5,319 nt of DNA, from the NCBI GenBank assembly GCA_044353165.1, contig JBILCM010000116.1, positions 1 through 5,319 of the forward strand. Reading direction: 5' to 3'. Below the pieces are notes generated by a model. That model saw only the letters and a program-made list of their open reading frames with translations. It was not told the DNA's origin and ran no database searches. A program made the position numbers and the translations under genes. The DNA is from JBILCM01 sp044353165. Its GTDB lineage: Bacteria; Bacillota; Bacilli; Paenibacillales; YIM-B00363. How positions within the stretch are numbered: the stretch's first letter is position 1; each line of letters begins with the position of its first letter. This document shows positions 1 to 5,319 of the stretch, one piece after another.

Positions 1-2
1 GG

Positions 3-1370
3 AAATTTGGCGCCATAGATCTTGGTGGGGTAGGGAATCGTTTCTCGAATAACAAAGTACATGACATAGAATACGCTCCCGTTTACTTAAGGGGTGTTGA
101 TACGATCGTGGAAAATAATGAGTTTTTCAATTGTGTTACCGATCACTATGAAGATATGGGTGTGATCTATTCATACCAAGGCCACCTCCCTCATATGAAA
201 GGGAAAATCATTCGTGGCAACTATTTTCATGATATCGGTGTCAAAGGTAATGCGGTTCATGCGATCTATTTTGACAATCAATCGTTTGGTTATACCGTCG
301 ACCAGAACATATTCCACAATATCGGAAACTTTAATAAAGGCGTGAAGAATGGCGGCTCACACGGATTGAACTTGAATAGTGCTTCCGATGTCCATGTTCG
401 GAACAATCTATTTATCGATACACCGGCCCCGATCCGTCTAAGTGCGCATTCATTAAGTACCATTGACTTAGAAAAGCAATTTTGGTACACAACGTTTGAT
501 CCCATTATTCAAAATCAGAACTCGCCCTTTCTGAGAAAGTTTCCTGAGTTGAACAGCTTCTGGAATGAATATAGGGGCAGTGAGACAACCATCAAGTCGC
601 CGATTTACGGCAAAAAAATAGGGGATCCCGTAAAGACATCTAGGCGGGTAACTTTTGAAGATAATCTATTGCTTTATTACAACAAATCCCTTGGACGCGA
701 AGAGATCGTCTTTGATGAATTTGCGGAATATACACAATCACCTGTCATGAAAGTTGCGAATAATAGAGTAGAGACGGACAATGCAAAATACAGACCTATT
801 GCCACGGGAGAAGTTACCTTACAGAACAACCCTGCGGAATTTCGACGAATAACGGGTTTCACCGGATTTGACCCTTCGAAGATGCGATTTTCAGATGTTG
901 TTGAAGCGTCAGATAAAATACTGAACAACATCAGAAGGAATCCGACGAACGACATGGTTTATCGAGAAGCTGCAGATTTCCTAGTTCACAATGACGCTTC
1001 AGGCTTCTATGTATTCACGAATGGCAACCCCATCGACTTCAGTGCATATGACAATGTTATGCCTGTGATCATGAATGGCAGAACCTTAGTACCTCTTCGT
1101 TCAATCAGTGAATATTTGGGCGCAACGGTGTACTGGAGTCCCTCAACGAGTGTCGTACGGATTACATATAATAAGAGGGATATTCAGCTAAAACTCGCCT
1201 CCGATCTGGCCCGGATCGACGGGAAGAACGTCAAAGTGGACGTGCCTGCGGTCAGTATTAACGGCAGAACCATGGTCCCTATTCGGTTTATTTCTGAAAC
1301 ATTCGGCATGAATATTCTTTGGTTTGAGAACGGGAACGTGAAGATTATCGTTATTAACGGACCGAATTAA
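3..1370 (+). CDS. Right-handed beta-helix surface protein with C-terminal copper amine oxidase-like domain (5'-truncated)
   Basis: The reading frame is open from the left edge to a TAA at 1368-1370, giving 455 residues. The GTG at 108 lies inside the beta-helix and has no ribosome binding site, so the true start is upstream of the window. The first ~135 residues show repeated short turns rich in N-N and [FI]-H-[DN]-I, such as FSNNKVHDIEYAPVYL, GNYFHDIG, QNIFHNIG and VRNNLFID. This is the signature of parallel beta-helix proteins, which in this family bind or cleave polysaccharides. Residues ~337-453 match the copper amine oxidase N-domain-like module, with two copies of NGRT-[LM]-VP-[LI]-R-x-ISE-x-[LF]-G. 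Despite its name this module is usually a non-catalytic surface domain in Paenibacillaceae. The middle, ~residues 150-330, is not recognised. No catalytic residues can be assigned, so lyase, epimerase and plain binding protein all remain possible. The domain calls are firm; the substrate is unknown. Confidence 0.85.
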   Translation, partial: KFGAIDLGGVGNRFSNNKVHDIEYAPVYLRGVDTIVENNEFFNCVTDHYEDMGVIYSYQGHLPHMKGKIIRGNYFHDIGVKGNAVHAIYFDNQSFGYTVDQNIFHNIGNFNKGVKNGGSHGLNLNSASDVHVRNNLFIDTPAPIRLSAHSLSTIDLEKQFWYTTFDPIIQNQNSPFLRKFPELNSFWNEYRGSETTIKSPIYGKKIGDPVKTSRRVTFEDNLLLYYNKSLGREEIVFDEFAEYTQSPVMKVANNRVETDNAKYRPIATGEVTLQNNPAEFRRITGFTGFDPSKMRFSDVVEASDKILNNIRRNPTNDMVYREAADFLVHNDASGFYVFTNGNPIDFSAYDNVMPVIMNGRTLVPLRSISEYLGATVYWSPSTSVVRITYNKRDIQLKLASDLARIDGKNVKVDVPAVSINGRTMVPIRFISETFGMNILWFENGNVKIIVINGPN

Positions 1371-1379
1371 GCTGTGTTA

Positions 1380-1392
1380 GAAGACGTTCTTC
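1380..1392 (+). terminator. Weak stem-loop after the beta-helix gene
   Basis: GAAGA and TCTTC pair around a CGT loop 10 bases after the stop codon and are followed by an AT-rich stretch (ATATTTGTTATG). The stem has only 5 bp and the T-run is broken, so it is at best a weak terminator. The stronger hairpin at 1481-1528 could terminate this gene instead. Confidence 0.2.
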
Positions 1393-1477
1393 ATATTTGT
1401 TATGTAAATTATCTTTTATTTATAAAGTATTTTTACAAAATAAGCATATTTGTCCAAATTCTGTGTGGATAGTTACA

Positions 1478-1507
1478 TTGACGCTCTATTGGCATGATCC
1501 TTATGAT
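1478..1507 (+). promoter_or_regulatory. Putative sigma-A promoter of the first stalked lipoprotein
   Basis: TTGACG (1478-1483, 5/6 to TTGACA) and TATGAT (1502-1507, 5/6 to TATAAT) are separated by 18 bp. Transcription would begin near 1514, giving a leader of about 50 bases. The same hexamers at the same spacing precede the paralogous gene at 4585, while the spacer has diverged, as expected for a real promoter. The element lies inside a hairpin (1481-1528), so a terminator reading competes with this one. Confidence 0.55.
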
Positions 1508-1528
1508 TATGTTCAGTAAGAGCGTTTT
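1481..1528 (+). terminator. Long hairpin with T-tract, copy 1 (terminator, attenuator or operator)
   Basis: The lower stem ACGCTCT (1481-1487) pairs perfectly with AGAGCGT (1519-1525). The upper stem GGCATGATC (1491-1499) pairs with GATTATGTT (1505-1513) over nine positions, three of them G-U, around the loop CTTAT. TTTT (1525-1528) follows at the base of the stem. As RNA this resembles an intrinsic terminator. It could end transcription from the beta-helix gene or act as an attenuator ahead of the lipoprotein gene. The wobble pairs fit RNA folding better than a protein-binding DNA palindrome. Confidence 0.5.
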
Positions 1529-1550
1529 CATTCTGTGTCGATTCGGTTAG

Positions 1551-1557
1551 GGAGGGG
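1551..1557 (+). promoter_or_regulatory. Ribosome binding site of the first stalked lipoprotein
   Basis: GGAGGGG precedes the ATG at 1563. GGAGG ends seven bases before the start codon, and the first codons encode a typical lipoprotein signal peptide, so this start is secure. Confidence 0.85.
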
Positions 1558-1562
1558 TTTTT

Positions 1563-3308
1563 ATGAAAAAAAAGTTGATTGTCATTCCTTTGATCATTGT
1601 ACTTATCATGTCACTGATTGCTTGTAGTAACACAACAACAGTCGAGCAAACAGCGGAACCCACGACGGAAGAAACTGAGCAAAGTGCTGAGGCAGAGCAG
1701 GATGCTGCTGATGAGGAAGCAGCCCAAGCCCAGGCAGAGTTGGAAGCGGTGAAGGCGGCGGAAGCGGAAGCGTTAGCCGCAGCGGAGAAAGCCGCAACCG
1801 AGAAAGCGGAAGCGGAAAAATTGTTAGCGGAAGCAAAGACAGAAGAAGAGAAACGGGCTGCTGAGAAATTGTTGGCTGAGAAAGTAGCAGCCGAGAAAGC
1901 GGCCGCTCAAGCGATTGCCAAAGCCGAAATTGAAAAGCTTGCAGCCGAGAAAGCTGCTGCGGAGAAAGCAGCTGCGCAGAAAGCCGCCGCAGAGAAAGCC
2001 GCTGCGCAAAAAACGGCTTCGGAGAAAGTTGTTCCAAGTGTGACCACAACGACACCACAACAAGCAGCAAGCACACAAGACACCAGTTCACCTGTCATTA
2101 CTGAACCGGTTACATTAACTTTATGGGTAAGCAATGCCATACTTTCATCAGAACAACTTGATACTGCAATTATGCCTTATTTAAAGAAAAAATTTCCTAA
2201 TGTTACACTTAAGCCGATATTTGCAACACATGCAGAACTCCTAACTGCAGCGAAAGCAGGGACGGAATATGATATTTATATCAATGCATCATCCTTATTC
2301 CATGATCTGGTTGACTTGGGAATGCCTCTTGATCTTACGGATCTTGTTAAGAAGTATAAAACTGATTTCACTCGAATTGATTCTTCGATCGTAGACCAAA
2401 TGAGAGACTATCAGCTCATTGTGGATAATCGCTCGTATATGTTACCCATCTACAAACAAATTCAAGCGACATTCTATAACAAGCGAATTTTTGACAAGTT
2501 TAACGTTCCCTATCCGAAGGATGGGATGACTTATGATGAGTATCTAGAACTCGCAAGAAAATTAACGCGCAAAGCCGATGGTGTTCAATATTACGGCATG
2601 GCGCCCCAGATCAGCTTGTTCGCAATGAGTAGAGCCATGGGCTTAAACTATTTAGATGCGAATAATCGATCCGTGGTTACTAAAGATGATGGTTTCAAGA
2701 AATTGTTGAATACGTACAAACAGTTTGCTGAGATTCCCGGCATGAGCACCTTGAATATTCTCAACGGCGGGGTCATCCGGAATGCATTCTATACCACTGA
2801 AAATTTAGCAATATATGTTGATTGGTTTAGCGATATCCTGGTGAGACCACACAATGTTCAGTGGGATATGGTGACCCTACCTGTATTTCCTGAATCACGC
2901 AACAAGCATTCCATGGTTGATTTTCATGCATCGTATCTGGGTAAAAATACGAAATATCCAGACATCGCATATCAAGTCATAGCAAGTTTGTTGGATCGGG
3001 AATTACAGGTGGAACTTTCTAGTAAGGCTGGGAAATTAACAGCTCTTAAAGATAATGCAGAAATCAACAGTATGTTTGGAAGTAGTAATAAAGATCTTAG
3101 AAATAAAAATTTACTTGTATTAACCAAAACCAGAATGGTGCCGGTCACTCCGAAAACCAAATGGGAATTAGTCTTTAAATATACGTGGGTCCCGTTGAAT
3201 TCATTAGTTCCACAATATATTTCGGGTGCGAAAGATATGAACACCGTCTTGAGGGAAGCATCTGAGAACGCAGAGAAAGCTTTAGTATTAGATAATATTA
3301 TAAAGTAA
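1563..3308 (+). CDS. Stalked lipoprotein: ABC-type extracellular solute-binding protein, family 1-like
   Basis: This 581-residue protein is complete. Residues 1-21 form a lipoprotein signal peptide (KKK, a hydrophobic core, then lipobox L18-I19-A20-C21), so it should be lipid-anchored to the outer face of the membrane. Residues ~22-40 are Thr/Glu-rich. Residues ~42-155 are almost entirely Ala, Glu, Lys and Gln and should be one long charged helix. Residues ~156-182 are a Thr/Ser/Pro/Gln hinge. Residues ~183-581 are the binding domain, opening with VTLTLW. The segment at 294-313 (LPIY...FYNKRIFDKF) resembles the sugar-binding family: a hinge strand followed by the 'YNK-x-[LIF]-F' motif. Family members are usually ~400-450 residues, and the excess here is the stalk. 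A capture role for an oligosaccharide or similar solute is likely from the family; the ligand is unknown. No permease genes adjoin it, and a strong terminator follows, so it may be an orphan binder or sensor. The start is fixed by its ribosome binding site. Confidence 0.88.
   Translation: MKKKLIVIPLIIVLIMSLIACSNTTTVEQTAEPTTEETEQSAEAEQDAADEEAAQAQAELEAVKAAEAEALAAAEKAATEKAEAEKLLAEAKTEEEKRAAEKLLAEKVAAEKAAAQAIAKAEIEKLAAEKAAAEKAAAQKAAAEKAAAQKTASEKVVPSVTTTTPQQAASTQDTSSPVITEPVTLTLWVSNAILSSEQLDTAIMPYLKKKFPNVTLKPIFATHAELLTAAKAGTEYDIYINASSLFHDLVDLGMPLDLTDLVKKYKTDFTRIDSSIVDQMRDYQLIVDNRSYMLPIYKQIQATFYNKRIFDKFNVPYPKDGMTYDEYLELARKLTRKADGVQYYGMAPQISLFAMSRAMGLNYLDANNRSVVTKDDGFKKLLNTYKQFAEIPGMSTLNILNGGVIRNAFYTTENLAIYVDWFSDILVRPHNVQWDMVTLPVFPESRNKHSMVDFHASYLGKNTKYPDIAYQVIASLLDRELQVELSSKAGKLTALKDNAEINSMFGSSNKDLRNKNLLVLTKTRMVPVTPKTKWELVFKYTWVPLNSLVPQYISGAKDMNTVLREASENAEKALVLDNIIK
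1686..2027 (+). repeat. Coding sequence of the Ala/Glu/Lys-rich stalk, first lipoprotein
   Basis: This stretch encodes residues ~42-155, a low-complexity presumed helix. The last third, 1947-2012, is an imperfect tandem repeat with a 15-base period encoding alternating EKAAA and QKAAA units. Positions 1983-2012 encode ten residues (AAAEKAAAQK) absent from the paralogous stalk at 4585 onward, which fits gain or loss of two 15-base units. Regularly placed Ala codons also create long spurious open frames on the opposite strand. Confidence 0.8.
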
Positions 3309-3330
3309 TACGGCTGAGGTAAGTGATCTA

Positions 3331-3389
3331 CTCCCCTTCATTAACCAGGTTAAGCGAATGAACCTGTTACTTGGAGGGGTGTATTTTTA
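3331..3389 (+). terminator. Rho-independent terminator of the first stalked lipoprotein
   Basis: CCCCTTCA (3333-3340) pairs with TGGAGGGG (3372-3379) with one G-U pair. An inner stem, CAGGTT (3346-3351) with AACCTG (3361-3366), closes the loop. TGTATTTTTAT follows directly. It begins 22 bases after the stop codon and should separate this gene from the regulator downstream. Confidence 0.75.
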
Positions 3390-3418
3390 TGTAAATTTGA
3401 TGTATTTAATCAGCTTGC

Positions 3419-3434
3419 GTGGGATGCGCCCCAC
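3419..3434 (+). promoter_or_regulatory. Inverted repeat, candidate operator upstream of the AraC-family gene
   Basis: GTGGG (3419-3423) and CCCAC (3430-3434) flank ATGCGC and abut the -35 candidate at 3435. A regulator bound here would touch RNA polymerase, so autoregulation is a reasonable guess. The arms are only 5 bp and no second copy was found near the lipoprotein promoters. Confidence 0.3.
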
Positions 3435-3463
3435 TTGCTACCTGAAGTGTATTCCGTTATATT
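3435..3463 (+). promoter_or_regulatory. Putative promoter of the AraC-family regulator
   Basis: TTGCTA (3435-3440, 4/6) and TATATT (3458-3463, 5/6) are spaced by 17 bp. Transcription would begin near 3470, after the alternative GTG start at 3464. This agrees with translation starting at the ATG at 3515. Confidence 0.45.
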
Positions 3464-3498
3464 GTGAGCAACCCCATCAATGATCCCCATTCATGGCG

Positions 3499-3505
3499 AA
3501 AGGAG
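3499..3505 (+). promoter_or_regulatory. Ribosome binding site that sets the AraC-family start
   Basis: AAAGGAG lies nine bases before the ATG at 3515. The upstream in-frame GTG at 3464 is preceded only by CCGTTATATT, with no Shine-Dalgarno match. The ATG is therefore preferred. Confidence 0.75.
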
Positions 3506-3514
3506 TTCACAATC

Positions 3515-4447
3515 ATGTACACCAAATGGTACCGGGATATCGATGCAGACGCGAGAACACAATGTTACGAAAAAGATACATTTCGTATTCCGGGTTTGCA
3601 GGCCACCATTGTTGTCCATGGCACACATTATCGAAGTCTGCAAAATGGGTGGGAATGTCCAGAACATGAACATATCCTCTATGAAATTAACTTTGTTACA
3701 GAAGGGAAACAAGTGTTCCGCGTTTCGGATAAGACGTATGAACAACTCCCCGGAGATCTGATCCTAGTGCCTGTAGGGAGTATCCATTCGAGTCAAGCGG
3801 CGAAGGACAAGACATTACGTTATTTCTGCATCCATTTTCACATCGATGACAAGGCGTTCTTGCCGTATTTGAACAGTGCCAAAGACATCCTCTTCCCCGC
3901 ATATTCCACATTGACACGCCGGGTATCCCCGCTGTTGTACCAACTGATTGAATTGATTCGGCGGGAGTCTGTTACCATCATCGACCAAATACATTTCCAA
4001 ACGAAAATCTTCGAATTCATTAGCACGCTGATTATTGCACTAAGGGATCAGGTTGATCTATCTTCAAAAATTTCGGAGCGTAAACGCGAACATGCCATGT
4101 TCATTGCGGAAAAAATTGATGCCTTGGTTCAGGTTCGGATGGAGAAAGAAAGTGGCGATGCATTCCTTCGAAATATACAAGATATTGCCCGTGAACTAGG
4201 TATCAGTACTTCTTATTGCAATAAAGTGTTTAAGCGGATTTACAAGATGTCGCCTCGTCAATATTTATCATTCAAGAAACTCCATGAAGCGAAGTCCTTG
4301 TTGTTACAAAGCAATCTGAAGCTTGAGCAAATCTCAAACTTGCTAGGTTATCATGATGTCGCTCATTTCAGTAGACAATTTAAAAAATGGTCAGGCATGA
4401 CGCCGCGACAATACGCGAAGCAGAACACAATCAATGTTAATATTTGA
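3515..4447 (+). CDS. AraC-family transcriptional regulator with N-terminal cupin
   Basis: This 310-residue protein is a one-component DNA-binding regulator of usual length for the AraC/XylS family. Residues ~45-95 look like a cupin ligand pocket: H51-E-H53, then YE-x-N, then G80-D81-L-x-LVP and GSIH91-S, as in AraC-type sugar sensors. Residues ~220-300 hold the two helix-turn-helix units: IQDIARELGISTSYCNKVFK, then LEQISNLLGYHDVAHFSRQF, ending with the family signature K-x-SGMTPRQY. It lacks a receiver domain, so it is not the response regulator type often paired with YesM kinases. It lies between the two stalked lipoprotein genes, 55 bases upstream of the second leader hairpin. Control of one or both is likely from position but is an inference. 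An in-frame GTG at 3464 would add 17 residues but has no ribosome binding site. Confidence 0.9.
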   Translation: MYTKWYRDIDADARTQCYEKDTFRIPGLQATIVVHGTHYRSLQNGWECPEHEHILYEINFVTEGKQVFRVSDKTYEQLPGDLILVPVGSIHSSQAAKDKTLRYFCIHFHIDDKAFLPYLNSAKDILFPAYSTLTRRVSPLLYQLIELIRRESVTIIDQIHFQTKIFEFISTLIIALRDQVDLSSKISERKREHAMFIAEKIDALVQVRMEKESGDAFLRNIQDIARELGISTSYCNKVFKRIYKMSPRQYLSFKKLHEAKSLLLQSNLKLEQISNLLGYHDVAHFSRQFKKWSGMTPRQYAKQNTINVNI

Positions 4448-4498
4448 TTATTATTAAATCATGGATTGATTAATACAATTTTTATCCGGATCGATACA

Positions 4499-4528
4499 TT
4501 GACGCCCATTCATCATAATCTTTATGAT
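4499..4528 (+). promoter_or_regulatory. Putative sigma-A promoter of the second stalked lipoprotein
   Basis: TTGACG (4499-4504) and TATGAT (4523-4528) are spaced by 18 bp, exactly as in the copy at 1478-1507. The predicted start of transcription is near 4535, leaving about 50 bases of leader. Confidence 0.55.
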
Positions 4529-4549
4529 TATGATGAATAAGAGCGTTTT
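4502..4549 (+). terminator. Long hairpin with T-tract, copy 2 (terminator, attenuator or operator)
   Basis: ATTCATCATAATC (4508-4520) and GATTATGATGAAT (4526-4538) form a perfect 13-bp inverted repeat around TTTAT. The lower stem, ACGC (4502-4505) with GCGT (4543-4546), is weakened by a C-A mismatch and two unpaired A residues. TTTT (4546-4549) and more T residues follow. It may terminate the regulator gene, attenuate the gene at 4585, or serve as an operator over the -10 hexamer. The strong part here is the upper stem, whereas in copy 1 it is the lower stem. Confidence 0.55.
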
Positions 4550-4570
4550 CATTTTATCCTAATTCGCTCA

Positions 4571-4577
4571 AGGAGGG
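4571..4577 (+). promoter_or_regulatory. Ribosome binding site of the second stalked lipoprotein
   Basis: AGGAGGG is followed by TTTCTTT and the ATG at 4585. GGAGG ends eight bases before the start codon. Together with the signal peptide it fixes the start. Confidence 0.85.
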
Positions 4578-4584
4578 TTTCTTT

Positions 4585-5319
4585 ATGAAAAATAAGCTGG
4601 TTATCGTTCCATTCATTATTGTACTTATCTTGTCACTTTTGGCGTGCAGCAGCAACCCGACTGTCGAACAGTCCACGGAGTCGACGACGGAAGACACTGT
4701 GCAAAGTGCTGAGGCAGAGCAGGTTGCAGCGGAAGAAGCGACAGCCCAGGCGCAGGCAGAGTTGGAAGCGGTAAAGGCAGCGGAAGCCGAAGCATTGGCC
4801 GCAGCGGAGAAAGCCGCAGCGGAGAAAGCGGAAGCGGAACAAATGTTAGCCGAAGCGAAGACGGAAGAAGAGAAATTGGCCGCTGAGAAATTGTTGGCTG
4901 AGAAAGAAGCCGCCGAGCGAGCAGCCGCACAAGCGATCGCTAAAGCCGAAATTGAAAAGCTTGCAGCAGAGAAAGCCGCAGCAGAGAAGGCGGCTGCCCA
5001 GAAAGCCATTTCCACAAAAACCCCAGCGACAACGAAACCTGCAGCACAAACACAAACAACAGACATTCCGCCTGTAATCGATACGAGACCAGTGACTTTA
5101 AAAGTGTGGGACCAGCATGCTACGCCAGACAATCAATGGGAAAAGCTCGTGGTTGCTCCCTTGAAAGCAAAGTACCCTCATATCACATTGGATCGCACAA
5201 AATCCACAACAGCAATGCCGTTGTTACAAGCTGTAGCTGGCGGTTATAAGCCTGATTTGATCTTTAGTGGATTTTTCTGGGCGGCTGAATTGATGTTACT
5301 GGGTCTTCCACTGGAACTG
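4585..5319 (+). CDS. Second stalked lipoprotein with solute-binding domain (3'-truncated)
   Basis: The frame is open from the ATG to the right edge, giving 245 residues without a stop. Residues 1-21 are a lipoprotein signal peptide ending in L18-L19-A20-C21. Residues ~42-140 form the same Ala/Glu/Lys-rich stalk as in the gene at 1563, with only six differences across residues 54-140. Residues ~141-168 are a Thr/Pro/Gln hinge. The binding domain begins at residue 169 (PVTLKVW) and continues with LKAKYPHITL and GLPLEL, which match the start of family 1-type solute-binding proteins. That domain is only about 30% identical to its neighbour by eye, so the ligand may differ. It follows the AraC-family gene and carries its own copy of the shared leader. 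Permease genes could lie beyond the window, but none is seen here. Confidence 0.87.
   Translation, partial: MKNKLVIVPFIIVLILSLLACSSNPTVEQSTESTTEDTVQSAEAEQVAAEEATAQAQAELEAVKAAEAEALAAAEKAAAEKAEAEQMLAEAKTEEEKLAAEKLLAEKEAAERAAAQAIAKAEIEKLAAEKAAAEKAAAQKAISTKTPATTKPAAQTQTTDIPPVIDTRPVTLKVWDQHATPDNQWEKLVVAPLKAKYPHITLDRTKSTTAMPLLQAVAGGYKPDLIFSGFFWAAELMLLGLPLEL
4708..5004 (+). repeat. Coding sequence of the Ala/Glu/Lys-rich stalk, second lipoprotein
   Basis: This stretch encodes residues ~42-140, colinear and gapless with residues 42-140 of the first lipoprotein. It has one fewer pair of EKAAA/QKAAA units, ending at QK before the hinge. Ala, Glu and Lys dominate, Pro and Gly are absent, and a continuous helix is expected. 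Confidence 0.8.

Larger units (their letters stand above)
1455..1562 (+). repeat. Leader copy 1, homologous to 4476-4584
   Basis: This stretch aligns without gaps from CAA at 1455 through TTGACG at 1478 to the TTTTCATT at 1525-1532, with about one base of length difference before the ATG, against 4476-4584. Blocks identical in both copies include ACATTGACGC, TTATGATTATG, TAAGAGCGTTTTCATT, ATTCG and GGAGGG. The homology continues into the coding sequence. The two copies therefore come from one duplication that carried the regulatory region and the 5' end of the gene. Confidence 0.8.
4476..4584 (+). repeat. Leader copy 2, homologous to 1455-1562
   Basis: This is the second copy of the upstream region shared with the first lipoprotein gene. 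The -35 and -10 hexamers, the segment around TAAGAGCGTTTTCATT, and the ribosome binding site are conserved; the spacer and the inner arms differ. Apart from this element, the 137 bases between the regulator gene and the next start hold only AT-rich sequence. Confidence 0.8.

Noticed and set aside
108..110. GTG as the start of the beta-helix gene
   Set aside because: The frame is open to the left edge, with beta-helix turns encoded before 108, and no Shine-Dalgarno sequence precedes it.
1563..2030. TolA or other Gram-negative envelope protein similarity of the Ala/Glu/Lys segment
   Set aside because: Such matches reflect composition only. The lipobox and solute-binding domain define the protein.
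3373..3394. GGAGGGG followed by ATG-TAA, resembling the start of a decayed third lipoprotein gene
   Set aside because: The GGAGGGG is the right arm of the terminator stem, the reading frame stops at once, and no signal peptide or stalk remnant follows.
3464..3514. Extended AraC-family start at GTG 3464
   Set aside because: There is no ribosome binding site, and the predicted start of transcription falls after it. The ATG at 3515 has AAAGGAG at good spacing.
4448..4475. AT-rich hairpin after the AraC-family gene (TTAAATCA with TGATTAA, then AATTTTT)
   Set aside because: The stem is only A-T rich with a bulge and would be weak. The hairpin at 4502-4549 is a better terminator candidate.
4554..5132. 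Long open frame on the minus strand, rich in Ala and Ser, opposite the second stalk
   Set aside because: It mirrors the Ala/Glu/Lys codons of the stalk. A similar shadow lies opposite the first stalk. It has no independent protein family signature, and the + strand frame has a ribosome binding site, lipobox and homology.
1..5319. CRISPR arrays, tRNA or rRNA genes, insertion sequences
   Set aside because: No regularly spaced identical repeats with spacers, no cloverleaf-like or ribosomal sequence, and no transposase frame was seen on either strand. The only repeats are the paralogous leaders and stalks.

Overview
The window looks like chromosomal DNA from a Gram-positive Bacillales bacterium, most likely a member of the Paenibacillaceae (Paenibacillus, Cohnella or similar). 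Three things support this: purine-rich GGAGG-type ribosome binding sites, lipoprotein signal peptides ending in L-[IL]-A-C, and a surface protein carrying the copper amine oxidase N-domain-like module common in that family. The genus is an inference from gene style. All four protein genes lie on the + strand.

Layout. (1) Positions 3-1370 hold the 3' part of a right-handed beta-helix protein that ends in a two-repeat copper amine oxidase-like domain; its start lies outside the window. (2) Positions 1563-3308 hold a complete 581-aa lipoprotein. It has a lipobox, then about 115 residues of Ala/Glu/Lys-rich presumed helix, a Thr/Pro/Gln hinge and a family 1-type ABC solute-binding domain. It has its own promoter candidate and a convincing rho-independent terminator, so it is probably monocistronic. 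(3) Positions 3515-4447 hold an AraC-family regulator with an N-terminal cupin and a C-terminal double helix-turn-helix. (4) From 4585 to the right edge runs the N-terminal 245 residues of a second lipoprotein of the same design. No permease or ATPase gene is in view.

The most notable observation is a mosaic pattern. The two lipoprotein genes share about 108 bp of upstream DNA, the signal peptide and the stalk (about 83% protein identity over residues 1-140, 93% over 54-140). Their solute-binding domains are only about 30% identical where they can be compared. The shared leader contains a sigma-A-like promoter (TTGACG-18-TATGAT) that overlaps a long hairpin followed by TTTT. The hairpin is preserved in both copies although the arms differ in sequence. 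This suggests a 'leader + anchor + stalk' cassette reused to display different binding domains, possibly lifted above the peptidoglycan and controlled together by the intervening AraC regulator.

Working model (inference): the beta-helix protein acts on or binds an extracellular polysaccharide, the stalked lipoproteins capture products or sense them, and the cupin-AraC protein responds to a small ligand and controls the locus. The substrate cannot be read from this sequence.
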